NCBI RefSeq assembly: GCF_020382885.2
Contig: NC_058510.1
Span: forward strand, 11,032,862-11,096,861
DNA from: Scatophagus argus
Lineage: Eukaryota > Chordata > Actinopteri > Scatophagidae
Length of the DNA stretch: 64,000 nt
Direction: 5' to 3'
Under the pieces are notes generated by a model. That model was not told the origin of the DNA and made no database searches. It worked only from the letters and a program-made list of their open reading frames with translations. Shown here one piece after another: positions 49,920 to 62,988 of the stretch. The stretch's first letter is position 1. Each line of letters starts with the position of its first letter. The position numbers were made by a program, and so were the translations under genes.

Positions 49920-51590
49920 TTTGTTTTTTAAAAGGCGTCTTGGTGAACCAGGTGTGTGGGGATTCTGAGAATCTCTCACATTCCAGCTTTAGAGAAAATT
50001 ATGAGTATGGTTTTGGTGTCGTCGTGTTTGAATCTGCTCCTGGCTGGATTGTAGGTTTGTGGGCTCTGCGAAACATCTGTTAGCAAACGTTAATTATATA
50101 CGAGATACAGTGTTAACATGACCACTAAAACGTTGAGTTTGGACACGATGGGACAGGAAAGGGGCTGCAGAAAAATGTGGAAATACTAAAAGATACACAG
50201 CAGATAAAGTGTTCAGAAGCAGAGGAGCTTTTTTCATTTCTGATGTCCCTCAACTGTCTTCGACCAGTCGTATTTACCGTAGGATTTTTAACAGTCAGTT
50301 TTGATTTTCCTGGAGATCGTACAGATCTAATCTGCTGCAGTAAGAGCCTCCACTCACCTAGTAACCTGGCTGCATGGATTTGCTCCCATCAGCAACAAGA
50401 GCTTTGGTGAGGTCCAACGCTAATATTGAGGACAGGTTGCGTCCCTGATAGTCCCAATGGTGCTTTATGGGTTTGAGGTCACTCAAGTTCTCCCACACCA
50501 AACTGAATAGCATTTCTTAATGAATCTGGTGTTATCCTGTTAAAATAGGGGAGAGCCTTCTTAAAAGTGCTACCTCAGCCTTGGGTAAAATATAGTTGTA
50601 AACTGTTGTATTTATAGACCTTGAAGTGGCAGAAAACAAGACCAGCTTCTTGGTAACAACAGGGTTCTAAAGTAGGTATTTTTGCCAAAGAGGGAAATAA
50701 AGAAGTTTGGTCTCAGTCTCTGCATAAAGCCTCCCCAGATGAGGAACTTAAGAATCCTGAGTGCCATAAAGAAATTACAGTCCAGTTAGATGTGCTGATA
50801 TTGCATCACATGTTGCAGGTATATGGCTTTTTCAGAAACCTACTAAAATCATTGTGTAGGTGAATGTGTGTGTCTTACAAGGCTGGCATGCCTGAACACA
50901 GTTAAACTGTGGAGGAACCTGGAGATTAACAAATTCCTCATGTGTAGACCAGCTGTCCGTGTATGTGTGTGTTCAGGTTTAGACAGAAGCTGTGGTTTGG
51001 CCCTCATTGAGGGTCTCTGAGAAATTGCTTATGTGGCACCTTGGCTCCCCTTCATTATTTCCTCATGTTTTCTTCTGTCCCCTTCAGTCTCTATTTTTCT
51101 TGCTTGGGAGTGATTATTGGAGCCCAAAAATAAAAATCCCAGAGTCTGATTTCCAATCTTAAATGTGATTGAGTTAGTTATCGAACATGAAGTTTATTAA
51201 AATAAAAAATAAAAAAAAAAAGCCAGCAAAAAACTTGAGACAACTTTTCTTACAATGTCTCCACGTCTCCATCTCTGCTTCCAGCCCTCCCACCTCCTCT
51301 CTTTTCCTGTCTTTAATTACGGTGCCTCCGATTGGCTGAAACGTTCGGAAAGATCGGACCAATCAGGCATCTTTTTGAGCTGGCCCTTGACCCCCTTAGG
51401 TGGTCTGTGTGTGTGTTTTTCTGTGTGAGCGTTAATGAGTGCTTGTTGCCTGTGTGTTTGGTTTAAAGCTGTGCCCCATCCCCTCGTCGGGGCAGTCTGT
51501 CAGAAAGGCCGCAGGGACAGGGTGCGCCAGGAGCCTCCATCATACCCACCACAACACACACACGGGCGCACACTTTGTGTTTGAGCTCAG
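49920..51590. other. spacer between cops9 and the actinodin gene
   Basis: About 1.7 kb without recognised exons. Near its end lie ATTGG (51331-51335) and CCAAT (51359-51363), an inverted pair of CCAAT boxes, then TTTAAA at 51462-51467. They are plausible promoter elements for the actinodin gene. Confidence 0.5.
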
Positions 51591-51675
51591 GTGGACTGAG
51601 TCATTTGGCCTTTGAGGCTTCATTGGAGGCCACATCTCGATCCACAAACAGCCTGATTAGATAAGATAACAGCAG
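51590..51675 (+). other. putative actinodin 5' untranslated exon
   Basis: The block ends at AGCAG|GTAAGA (GT at 51676). The coding exon begins at 52260 after a TTGCAG acceptor with 19 untranslated bases. The upstream limit is not defined. Confidence 0.45.
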
Positions 51676-52278
51676 GTAAGAGACTGTGGTGATTCTGCAC
51701 GTCTTTCTGTTTACTTCAGGAAATTCCCAGGGATTCAAGTTCAGGTTGAAGTCAAGTTTGACTGCTGAACAACACCTGGTTGTGTTTATAAGATGACAAA
51801 CCAGTTGTTTTCAGCCCAGCCAGGAGTTCTTGTGTCAACATGTTTGTTTAAAGCCTCTAAATCAGAGTTCACTTCCAAGCCGCAGGGGTCACTTCAACAG
51901 TCACTCCAGGTGAAGACTAGCACAGGTCTGTGGTCTCAGGTTGTTACCGGAGTGGAAATTTAACTCTTTTCACCAGGAGTCTAGAAGCCGTTTAAGTTTC
52001 GCTGAACTACTGGCATCTTGTTGGGCTCTTGAACCAAGCAGATCTGTTTCTGAATATACAGCTTTATGGGGATTTATAGGTTGAATAGTGGATTTAAAAA
52101 ATCAATTTTGTACCTTGGCATTTCTTTGCTCTTAGATCGATGACAAAATAAAAGTTTGTCGAGCTAAAAATATCTGCTGTATAATAAGATTTTAAAGCTG
52201 GAGTGGGAGGTTTTGGGCATAAGCATCATTTTGAATGTCGGTGTGTTTGGTATTTGCAGGAGAGGAGAAGCTCAAGTC

Positions 52279-55200
52279 ATGGCTGGAGGGAGGAGAACCA
52301 CTTTCTCCGGTGTGTTCGTCACAGCTCTGCTGGCTGTGATGCTGCTGCCAGGTGAGTACACGACGGGGATGTGAAATATGTTACCATCTGCGCAGTTAGT
52401 GTGGTGCTATGCAAGTACTCTCCATACACACAGGTTTTCGTGATGGAAGAAGTACTGGGCCCGTGTGAGTGTAACTAACTGCAACTAATTAATTATTTTC
52501 TTATCTTATTTGATTAACTGATTAATCATTTAGTGCATGAAAAGATCATCAGAATTCAAGTGGATGTGGATCAGAAGTCTGCAACATTTTTTAAAAACTC
52601 ATGTTTTGTATCTTAATGTTGAAAAGAACTGCAGAATAGAAAGTGGCATAAAAAGAAAAGACTCTGGTACGGTACAATTACCCTCAGTGTACTTTTTTCC
52701 CAAATAGTCAGAATTTAGAGCTTCTACTTCAAGACCGTCTCAAAATGATAAGGTAATTTTTCCAGGCACTGAATAATGTTTTTTAGATGAAAAGCTAAAT
52801 TTAATTTCCATGCATACAACTTCAAACTGCTGGAAAAACATACAGTAATTTCATATGATTACATGTTGCTGACCAGTCATTTTGAATGTTGATTGAGCTC
52901 TTCAGACCACTGAATGAATTTCATAATCACTTTTCTCTTTTCTTTTCAAAGCCAAAAGCGTCTTACTTCAATGCAAGCACAAGTATTGGAGGAAAATTAA
53001 TCTGAAAGCATCAAAAGTAAAAAGTACTCATTAGGCAGCAGAATCTCCCATGTCAGTGCGATGTTTTATTTTTCCACTTTATGTTGTAGCAGGTTGAAGT
53101 ATGGCAAATTTTGAGTACTTTATAACAGCATACAATAGCCTAAGCTACATATTGTTGTTTATGCAATTCTTCAAAGTAACTGTGGCACTCAAACAGAAGT
53201 AGAAAAAGTAGAATACTTGCATTGGAAACAGAGGGGAGTAAAATGTAATGTGTAATGTAGCACTGAATGGAAAAAAAATTAACTAAAGTACCTCAAGTGC
53301 ACATCCTTTGTTACTTCTCACTGTCCACAAACGGCCTCACTGTTATCCTACGTCGTCACTTTGGGCTCTTCCTAAATAAATTCTACTGGAGTTATAGCTT
53401 CATTATCTACGTTTCAAGGTTTGTTAAGGTCGGGGGTTAAGCTGGACGGCGAAGTGTTTCTGCCCTTCACCAGTTCACGGACGCAGATTTACACCCAGGA
53501 GTGACTGTAACTCAGCCGTGCTTCATGTATATCATAATGTGACTTTCTATCGGAGCCCGTGTGTTCATATATCATCTTGAATGCTTCGACATGAAGACCA
53601 GTTGCTCCTCCACCACCTGTTTTCAGTTTGCCCTTGACGATGACTGGCATATTTACAAAGAGGCAAGGCCTCATCTTCTTTCCTTTAAAAATGGTTTGTA
53701 AAATGTGCACCGTGTGATGCTTAAAAGGGAAGAAAAAAAAAAGAGTAGGAGGAAGAAGAGTTTCTTTCATCATTTCTGCTCCCGTAAAAAATTAGTACCT
53801 GTCAGCATCACCTCCTCCTCCTCGGCCCTCTTAAAGCTCTGCTATTTCCAGATGTGCCAGACAGTTTTTTTTTTTTTTTTTTTTTTTTACAGGCTCGTAA
53901 AATAACGCAGGGGATACACTGAGACAGCATCATTTAGCCCACCCTCTTCATATCACCCCATCACCTCAGGTCACCTTCACCTTCATCGTCTTTCTTTGAT
54001 TTCTTTGCAAATATGTGCCTCTGCTTGTTCATCTGACGTTACAAGCTACAGCGCACATCACATTTTCCTGATTAGTCCATCAAAGCTTATCAGAACTCTT
54101 TTCTTAAATCAGGAGATTGATGTCCCCCCCCCCCCACTTCCAACTACCGTCACCTTGAATTATCCCCTGCGGAGCTCTTTTTTTTAAAACCCTTCATCTG
54201 TTCCCCTCTTACTCCTCCTCCTCTTCCTCTGTAAGGCATTAACACCTTTTCCCTGTGGAGATGAAAGAAATCTGGAGCAGAGCTGATTTCCCTGTTTCCC
54301 CTCAGCTGCATGGGGTCAAACAGTGCACATACGTACACATACAGTACGAGATGCAGAGAGGCACACATGCAGCTCTTTGAAAACACAGCATGGGGTTTGA
54401 TGTTACAGGCTCACCTATAAAGTCTACAAAGAGCTGCAGTCGCCAGGGCTCCAGGCACAGCCAATAACCCCTGTCCTATTTAATGAGTAATATTTGCCTG
54501 TAAGTGTTTGAGGTTTAATTCTAAATTCCTGGAAAATGCTTACTTTTCCCATTCCTACTTGTGATCTCAACTTCAGCAATTTCTGGATTTTACATCTGTT
54601 TTTGCTTTTCTGTTTTTATAGCATTCTTGTCTGCTGGACCAATTGCGCAAAAGTCAAAAGGAGATGGTAAATATGTGATTTCTACCTTAGCATGCACATA
54701 GGTGTTTCTAGAAAGTATACAGTGGCCATTTTTCAGGAGTAAAAGACCATGAAAGGTTTTTTGAAAAATGAGTCCATGAGTCCAAGCACTTTTTGATTAT
54801 GGAATCGGACTCAAATTCATCACCTCCACCTCACCTCGCTTCAAAGTAGCAACAGCACTTAAGGCTATGATTGATTTCTAATGCGATATAGTGGTGATCT
54901 TCTTAGAGCTTGATGATGTCTAACCTCCAAAATATAAAAAGTCTGAGGCCTTGAATATCTTGTTATTAACTTTAAAAGTCATGACAAAGTCCTTGAATCT
55001 GAGGTCCTAGTGAGTACAGAAGCCTGGGGATCAACAGTGCCCTTTCTCTTTTGTCCTCAGCGGGAGAAAGTATCCAGGAGAGATCAGCTGCTGCAGAGTT
55101 ACACAGGAGACTGATCCGCAACCGCAGGAACATAAGCTGGTACAAACAGCACTCTGACTTCTGGGGCTGGTACAAGTACTTCTCCGACAACGGCAACCAG

Positions 55201-57551
55201 GAGGCAGTAAGTATACATGCACCCAGAAAAACAAAAAAAAGAAAAAAAAATCACTCATTTTTATAATCTTAGTGAGTTTTTAAATTTTTTTTTGAAGACA
55301 CTCGTCGCAATTGTCGCAAAGTATACTTCAGACATACACACTTGTTTTGTTCAGTATAGATCCTCAAATTACCAACTAGGATGTGAAAATATTCCAAGTT
55401 TTTAGATTTTTTGTTCCCAATCTTTGCCCGTGCATCATCTGGATAAGCTCACCAATAATCTATTCCTTCTCTCACAGGTTCAGGAAATGGACCGCATCTA
55501 CCTGGCCTACCTCCAGAACAAAAACCGTGCAGAAGGACGTCGCTCCTACAAGGCCTACTTGCGCCACCTGGGGGAAATCTACAAGTCCTGTGCTGATTCT
55601 GATGACCCCAACTGCGTAGCTTCCTACACCAACAGGCCTAAACCTAAACCAGAGCCCCCCAAACCTGCACCAGTGAAAACCTGTGACCCCACCAAGGACC
55701 CATACTGCTTGTATATTGCTTTGGTCCAGGGCAAGAGCCCCTACCTTCCCCTGGTGCTCCCAGCTGCCTCACCTGCCCCTGCACCGGTGAAGGCCCCAGC
55801 ACCTCTTTACGTCCGCTCTGCTGCTCCGGCCAAGGACCCACAGTCAGGGTATCACTACTACGCTCCATCTGCAGTGCCTTTCCTTTCTAAGGTATACTCT
55901 CAGACAATGTTTATATCATCCTGCAGTTTAAGATTTTAGAAAATGTTGCACTTATCAGTTCAGTGTCCCTCGTCCACTGGATCCAGCCTGGGAAAGAAGG
56001 GCTGAAAACACTTACATTCTCTAATTTTCAGCTGTGTTTATAGATTTTCTTTAGAGTGACTGAGAAGATGCTGACATAAAAGCACTACACGCACTGTTTT
56101 GAAATTGTTAGATACAGTCAAGTGTCTGGCCTTAATCACATATTTGCTTATGTTCCTCGTGTTTCAGGAGCAGAAGGCCGAGCTACTGCGCATCTGCTCC
56201 TCTGATGATGTGGAGTGTATGCAGTACCACTTGAAAGCAGCCTTCGGAAATGTTCCCTCTGCTGGACCTCTGCCTTCCTATGCTCACCTTGGCTGTGACC
56301 CCAAGAAAGACCCCACCTGCAAACCCAAACTGGTACAGAAAGCCCCCTCTGGTGTCTACCTGCAGTACCCCAACTGCGATCCACTTCGGGATCCCCTCTG
56401 TGCCTATGCTGCTTCCCTTGTGGTATGTCTTGATAGATTTTTTTATACAGCTGCATTCTGTTCATGTTTTCATTTGCATATATGCTTTGATTATCATGAC
56501 TTACAGTGTTTCTACTGATGTGTTCCTCCAGGCGCCCCGTGCCCCTAACCCCCCTGCCCCTGCTGGCCCTGGATCCTGCAACCCTCTTTTTGAAGAGGGC
56601 TGCAACCCTCTTACCGCCACCAGATTTGCCACTCCTCCAGAGGCATACAAAAATGAAGAACAAGATGAGGCTGCTGCCCTTCGTGTTGCCCCTCCTGCTG
56701 CTGAGAACAACAACGACCCCTATGCTATGTTTAGAGATGCTTATGCTAATGCCAACAGAGTTACTGATCCCTATGCTATGTACCGCCAGGCTAGCGCCCC
56801 AGCTTCTCCTCCTGCTAGTGACGCATATTCCATCCTGCGCCGATACATGGCCCAAGCTCAAGTTAATGACCCATATTCTCCACGGATGGAGGCTACATCT
56901 GAGTCTAACCCCAATGATCCTTTCTCTGCAATTCGTGACGCGATGGCTGCCATGCATCGTCGTGGTCCTCCCACCACGAGGCAGCAGTACCCTTTTTCCA
57001 ACCCCAGTTTTGAAGAACCAGCCCAGGAGGAGCGCCACCCTCTGGGCCCCCCCGGTAAAACCAAGGAAGGCTACGACTGCTTCATAGGCTACGATCGTGA
57101 ATGCTACCCTGTGAAGCCCAGTGAGCCACGCTCTGGAGTTCACCGACGTATCCCCTATGATGCTGAAGCCTACGAGCCCCACCTGAATTCGGATGGCACT
57201 CGAAACGGGGTCTTGGAGCCTGCCAACCCACACTGTGACCCTGAGTACGACCGTGACTGCCGCCTGCGTCGCTACGAGCCTGAGCAGACCCACACCGAAG
57301 CTCAGCCTGAGCATCATGCTGAGGAGGACCACAACCAGAGGGCAGCAGAGAGCGAGCAGCAGCCGGAGCAGCAGGAACAGGATCAGTACGAGGCAGAGCC
57401 CTACCAGAGTGGCCAGGAGGAGCCTCACATGCCCTACCAGCCATTCTCACAGGGTATGCCCAGTATCCAGGACATACTGAGGCGCTACGGAGACCAGTAC
57501 CCTGAGCAGGATGATCACAGAGCCTATGCAGATGACTACCGCAAGAAATAG
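52279..57551 (+). CDS. actinodin (and1/and2-type fin actinotrichia protein)
   Basis: Exons 52279-52351, 54622-54666, 55061-55206, 55478-55891, 56168-56422 and 56532-57551 (phases 1, 1, 0, 0, 0) give 650 aa. The signal peptide is near 1-31 (hydrophobic core FVTALLAVMLLPAFLSA). The conserved domain, about 45-135, contains ELHRRLIRNRRNISWYKQHS, DFWGWYKYFSDNGNQEAVQE and RRSYKAYLRHLGEIYKSC. A proline-rich region then carries Cys-Asp-Pro repeats (CDPTKDPYC, CDPKKDPTC, CDPLRDPLC and others). A tandem DPYAM-type repeat spans about 373-450, followed by a Gln/Glu-rich tail. Actinodins are secreted structural proteins of actinotrichia, the fibrils that support fin folds; tetrapods have lost them. The frame is continuous with no damage. 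I cannot say which and paralog this is. Confidence 0.92.
52352..54621 (+). other. actinodin intron 1 of the coding region
   Basis: A 2.3-kb intron carrying a poly(T) run (53865-53888) and a poly(C) run (54124-54135). No exon recognised. Enhancers for fin-fold expression are known for relatives, but none can be shown here. Confidence 0.55.
53865..53888. repeat. poly(T) run of 24
   Basis: An uninterrupted run of 24 T in the actinodin intron, followed by ACAG. On the other strand it could be a retroposon tail, but no flanking SINE body was recognised. Confidence 0.95.
56715..56950 (+). repeat. intragenic tandem repeat, five units of about 17 codons
   Basis: Within the last actinodin exon the units begin DPYAMFRDAY, DPYAMYRQA, DAYSILRRYM, DPYSPRMEA and DPFSAIRDAM. 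Their first residues are at 373, 390, 408, 424 and 440, a period of 16-18 residues. Confidence 0.8.
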
Positions 57552-57976
57552 ACATGCCAACACACATGCATGCAGATGGACATGACTAAAGAGTCCCGTG
57601 TGTTCTTGTAGCTTAGTCCTTGATCGCCTCATGTAGCACACAGTAAGACCTACCTGGACTATTTATGGGACTTGAGAAGGACCCAGTGAGCTGAGTACAT
57701 GCACACACATCCACACATAGCTTCCAGCTGTAGGAGCACGCTCAAAAAGCCAAGGGTGTTCCTGTAATACTTTCATCTCTTTCGCTGCTTTAGTCCTGTT
57801 GCTTTGGCCTATTGTTTTCCAGTTTCCACCTCCACCTTTTCAAATCACTCGAATGTGTAATGACTTCTTAAAACTCAGCTTTGCTTCTGTATCTATGCAT
57901 CTCACCTTTTTTTATTTGTTGCTTTTTGTCAGTGATGGATGATGTAAAGATTTTTTTTTTTCATTTTGAATGTGCT

Positions 57977-57982
57977 AATAAA
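57977..57982 (+). terminator. actinodin poly(A) signal
   Basis: AATAAA lies 425 bases after the stop. It is the first AATAAA in the 3' untranslated region. Confidence 0.7.
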
Positions 57983-59935
57983 AAGCTCTAGAAAGCCGTT
58001 TTTGCATTCATTTAATGAATCTTGACATTTGACTGAACTTGATTGACTACTCAAACATAATAGTGAAATGATTTGACATATAGGACAAGTGAAAAAATAT
58101 ATATATTTAGGTGTTACCTTTTTTTTAAATATGTAGATTGATGAAGATTTAAACAGTTCTCCTGTGAAGTGGTTTTACACTACTAAGAGTACCAAGTCTC
58201 CAGCCATCTTTAGTGGGTTTGTAAGACTGTACTTAGGCACAATAGAGCTTTTAGCTAAATGCTAATATACTGATGCTAGGCATGTGTAGATTTTCTAATT
58301 TGCAGTAAATAAACAGTTTGAGACTGATGGGAATTTCATTAGTTTTGCAAGTATTTAGTCCTAAATCTGGGTCTCCCATCACGACATTAGAAACACGTCC
58401 ATCTTCAGGCTGAGTGTGATGACACCTGAAATTCCATAGATGTGCCCACAGCTTGTGTTTTAATGGGGGTTATCTGCCCCAATGCTTTCATTCTCCTCCC
58501 GACTTCATCTTTTACTGTGTTCTCCCTCCAGCTCCAAATATACGCACAGCATGAGGAAGGGTCAAGAGAACAGAGGTTTGACTTTAAAATCGATCAAAAA
58601 GCTCTCAGACACATTAACAGCAGCAGCCAGTCCAGAGGGAAGCACTTTTTAATGCTCAGACACTTGCCGAATACTTCACATTTGAGCTACCTTTTAAAGA
58701 ATTCACCACTGATGTCACTGTCTTTGGGGGGGCCTTCTAGAGTGACGTAACTGTGAAAAGGGTTGGGATGGGTAATTGGATAATTTAATTGAGGATAGGC
58801 TGTAAAAGGCAGCCTGCAAATATCAAACAGTTAAGTCAGAAACTCTACAATGTGTGAAATAAATATATAGAAAACAAAACATTTCAGTATTTACCTGATC
58901 AACCTTCACTTGAATTATACTGCAAGTAGAAGTTAGGGCAATCTGAACAAGACAAGGATTCATTTCCTGAGGTGACTAAAAGAAAGAACTAAATAATCTA
59001 TACAACTCACAGTCAAACTACTCACTCTGATTAGATAAAACGTCAGTCGTTATTTGATGACACACAGATTACAGATTTGACAAAATGGTGGGCGTAACAT
59101 TGCCAGGTGAACTGCAAATGACACAATGCTCAACTGAACTGCTTGTGAAAGAATACTCGCAATGCAAATTACTGTACGTGAACAATTGGCTGTTAAAAAG
59201 AGAAAAAGACAAAAACTGACATTAGTTTTCAGTTTCCCTGCAAGTGATTCCATAGAGGCGAATAAAAGACTGAGTTGAGCTGGGTTGGTCGAAACCAAGT
59301 TCAAAGGTTTATGGTCAGTGCATTGTTGACTGGTGTGGCTGCACCAGTAAGCCCATAAGATAATATGACGGTTACACATTACTGCCCCACCGTCACCATT
59401 GTACTGTACCTCCAGGGGCAGAAAGACAAATGTGTTTGCAGACTGAACCTGAGCCCTGCAATGATGTCATCTGCTGTTTTCATTTTCATAAATTTTGTCC
59501 TTAAATGACACTAGTTCCATGTAAGCGAAATCGTGACTGCTATGACTGATTTGTCTCCATTTTGTCCACAGGGTTGGTTATTGGCTGTGTTCTTGCTCCG
59601 GGCTATCTGATTTTTGTTGCTCTTGGATACTGTGTCTTTATGAAATTAACATTCTGATAGTATCTGAAAGTTCTGGTCACTTAACATTTTGAAGATGTAC
59701 TACAGGCAAACAATAAAAGAGAAGACAACAAGAGATTAAGGGCCTGCCTCTGTGTTTGAGGACTCCTGCAAGACAGAACACAAAATAACAAAAGAGAGTT
59801 TGAGACAAACTCCATCCAAGTGAATTAAGGCATGTGTTTCGTCTGTTTGTGTGGGAAGGAAGGAGATCGTCACTCCTAAATATATCTGAGTCAGGATGCC
59901 TCCAGCTGCTGACAAAGTCATGGCTATAAACGTGC

Positions 59936-59958
59936 TCACACACACACACACACACACA
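59936..59958. repeat. (CA)n microsatellite
   Basis: About 11 CA units downstream of the actinodin gene. Confidence 0.9.
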
Positions 59959-60140
59959 GAGCAAGTCAAGACTCCCTCTTGTGGCTGTGGATTTACAGGA
60001 AAAGTCGATGTGGCTGTCAGTCACTGTTGTCAAGGCTGATTATTTGTCAGACACTAATAATAGATTGTACTGTCAAACTAATTACTGTACATCCCTCTCT
60101 TGTTATTAGCTGTTGAACAAATGTGTCAATTACATCCACG

Positions 60141-60157
60141 CACACACACACACACAC
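60141..60157. repeat. (CA)n microsatellite, short
   Basis: About 8 CA units. Confidence 0.85.
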
Positions 60158-60678
60158 TACCTTAAATGTGAAAGTAATAACATTAATGTACCTCAAATGC
60201 AGTTTTAACAAAGCTTTTACCTGAAAACTATGAGTCTCAAGTCCTTTTTTGCAAGTGAATTTCAGCATATTTTAAGATGTCTACCTGTTTAAATGTAGAC
60301 ATGTGGTGGCATCCTCACATTAGCCTCAGGAAAACTTGTCAAAATGTTTAAAATTTACTTGACAGGAAGTCCTTTTGTCAAATCGATGTCAATAGTAACT
60401 CTTCAAACTCAAGTTATCAAGTCAATGTTAACGAGGACATGGGTTTTAAAATGTATTGCTTCGTTGCCATACGGCCTGACAAAACTTAAATCCCTCACAT
60501 GATGGACAGCTAGAACTTACTCACAAGCTGTAATGGTAGGCTAGTGCCAGCATGATGCATTACCTAAAATAACAAAAAGGTGCTACATCTGTCGCCTTGT
60601 GTTCAGAGCTGGAAAACTGGTGCCAGGTGGACTGACGCCTTGTGGGGTTCCACCTCTGCTCTTTTCTCTGATCTAAAC

Positions 60679-60706
60679 AAAAAAAAAAAAAAAAAAAAAA
60701 AAAAAA
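60679..60706. repeat. poly(A) run of 28
   Basis: Twenty-eight A in a row after TCTAAAC. It could be a retroposon tail, yet the sequence before it lacks a convincing tRNA-like promoter (only a weak GGTTCCACCTC B-box resemblance). Confidence 0.95.
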
Positions 60707-61630
60707 GTGAAAGAACAGACCCCTGTGGAAAGAGGAAAAGACAGAGTGGGTGAGCTGATGATGAGGAGAGGGGTGAGAAACAGCAGGCGTCTTGCTAAAA
60801 GGCCACGTCCACGGAGCATCTTGTCATACAGACATATTCACTTCACATCACCCATCATAAGACGTCATGATGTGAAGAATAAGTGGTTCAGTACTGAATT
60901 ATCACTCCTTCCTCTTCTCTCCAAGTCAGAGGTATTTGTCATACAGAAACATGCTGTACTGTATCACCTATAAAACAAAGATCCTCATCAGTGTGTCAGG
61001 AAGACATGTGTTGTTGTAACCTTCTCAGAAAGACTGACTCATTTTGCAGCGACTCTTTGAAAATGATTTCCTTTCAAAATCACTTCGCCAAGTGCTAATC
61101 AGTTTTGTAAACTTGCATACATGGCGTAGGAGAACTGTAATGTAATGCATCACTGCTTTAACAATTTAGAACATTTTAATCACATCATGTGTTGTATGAA
61201 AGAGAACCAGAGACAGCCTCTGGCTCCACCCTGATGAAGGTAAGATAGCTAAGAAAAGGAAGCAAGGAGCATGAAGCATAGCTTATTGGAGAAAAGTTTC
61301 ATAAAGAGTTTTCATAAAGTCGCAAACATAATCCAGATACAACGCACAGCAGTGTCTTGGGTGTCTGTTTACCCTCAAAAGGATTCTGGCAGAGACACAG
61401 TGGACCGAATACTCTCAAAACCAGGAAGATCAAGCTAGATTTTGAAAGTATCTGGGTTCACAGCCACTTAACCAAAAACACGGGAACATGCACTGCCTGA
61501 ACACAAGTGAGTGTAACAGACAACTCTGTTAAATACCTCAGTCATATGAACACAAGCAAAAATAGTTATTATGAATGGTCCTAAGTTCTGATACAAACTG
61601 ACTGAAACACCGCCAGGCTCAGTTTTTGTA

Positions 61631-61649
61631 ACACACACACACACACACA
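61631..61649. repeat. (AC)n microsatellite
   Basis: About 9 AC units after a T-rich stretch. Confidence 0.9.
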
Positions 61650-62982
61650 TTTAATTTAACAAGTAAAAAGAAAAACAAAAACTTTGGCTTTTTTGCATTG
61701 ATAGCCTTGTTGGTGTGTTACTTTAACATTGAAGGATATGTGTGACACCCCCTTGGATCATCACTGTATTCAATCACACAATCAGAGAAAGAGGTCAGAG
61801 GAACTCTGAGTCAGCAGTTTTCACAGGCGGATTTACACTGGCTCTGTATCTGCAGGATTAGACTGAAGAAGAATCCACAATATTAATATGAGGGCATTTG
61901 AGGGAAAGTTTTATATTGAATATTCAGTATTCTTATTCATTTTTGCCCGAACCACCTTCACCAGTGTTCTAGCTGCATGACTTTGCTTTGACATCCAAGT
62001 CCCGCACTCCCCAATAGTTTGGGCCACCATAAAAACAGCCATAGAGACTCATGCACTTTTACTTTGGCAGTAAAACTGCTGATTTTACTCATGTTGAGCT
62101 GGATGTAAGCTCCTACCATCACAAAAATCTTATTTCAGGGTGATTAATAATCTTCTTATCAAGGAGATAGAATCTATTCTTCAACTCGAGCTGTCAGGAA
62201 ACAAGTCTAAGTAGACTGCATGGTTGTCACAAGACACTGCTGCCTCCTGAGAGGGTATGGGGCCTTATTAACTCCTAAATTCAGTTGAGTTAAAAGAAAG
62301 AAAGAAAGGAAATAATCTGGTTTAAATTGTCAGGTGTCGTTGCTTAGATATAGTATTTTTAAAGTCAGTCAATCACAGTGATTTGATTTTTATAGAAAAG
62401 TGCATACATTTTGCTTATTCCCCATCTGATACCCAACAAGCAGTGACGCATGCATCCTCCAAGCTTGGAGAGATACCAGCTAAAGCTCGACTTTGGAAGG
62501 ACCGAGTTTGTGTTCCTTTGCGGAAAGGGATGCCTGCTCTGAAGCCAGCACGTCAGCATTTACAGTTCTGCGGTAATATGAACTGGGACAGGTATCCTTG
62601 AGATGTTGTTCTCTACAGAAACCGAAGGGGGGACTGAAACGTCATTCTTGGACCATGGAGACAGTAGACCACTCATTTTTAAACTTTAGCACAACTGTTA
62701 CTGCCAAATTCAAAAGTGAATTTTCATGCTCAGCTTTACAGCAAACATGGACCAGCAGCTTGGGTCAAGATAAAACCTCTTGTGCTGCTGTAGCCTACAG
62801 GCCATGACACGGTCTAAAAAGGGGAAGACTGACCCGTGCAAAAACCAATGCGCCATTTCCTCTGTGACTGTATGTGTTGCTGCTTGAATTGCTCTTAACA
62901 ATGTGGTGGCCGCTGGGGAGAAATTGACAGCAATCACACAGAACGCTCACTCCATGTTGACAAAAGCAGGCTGTGACATCTC

Positions 62983-62988
62983 TTTATT
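62983..62988 (-). terminator. possible minus-strand poly(A) signal
   Basis: TTTATT here reads AATAAA on the minus strand. If functional, 62,990-64,000 would be the 3' untranslated region of a leftward gene whose coding part lies beyond the window. Single hexamers occur by chance, so this is weak. Confidence 0.2.

Noticed and set aside
56148..57428. 426-codon open frame on the minus strand
   Set aside because: It runs antisense through the last actinodin exons and is open because of their Pro/Asp/Tyr codon bias. It crosses splice sites and shows no family similarity.
58442..58750. 102-codon frame as a gene downstream of actinodin
   Set aside because: No signal peptide logic, no domain, poor start context and no splice partner. 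Consistent with chance.
60601..60706. SINE with poly(A) tail
   Set aside because: The poly(A) is real, but the 100 bases before it have only a weak B-box resemblance and no A-box. I keep it as a simple repeat.
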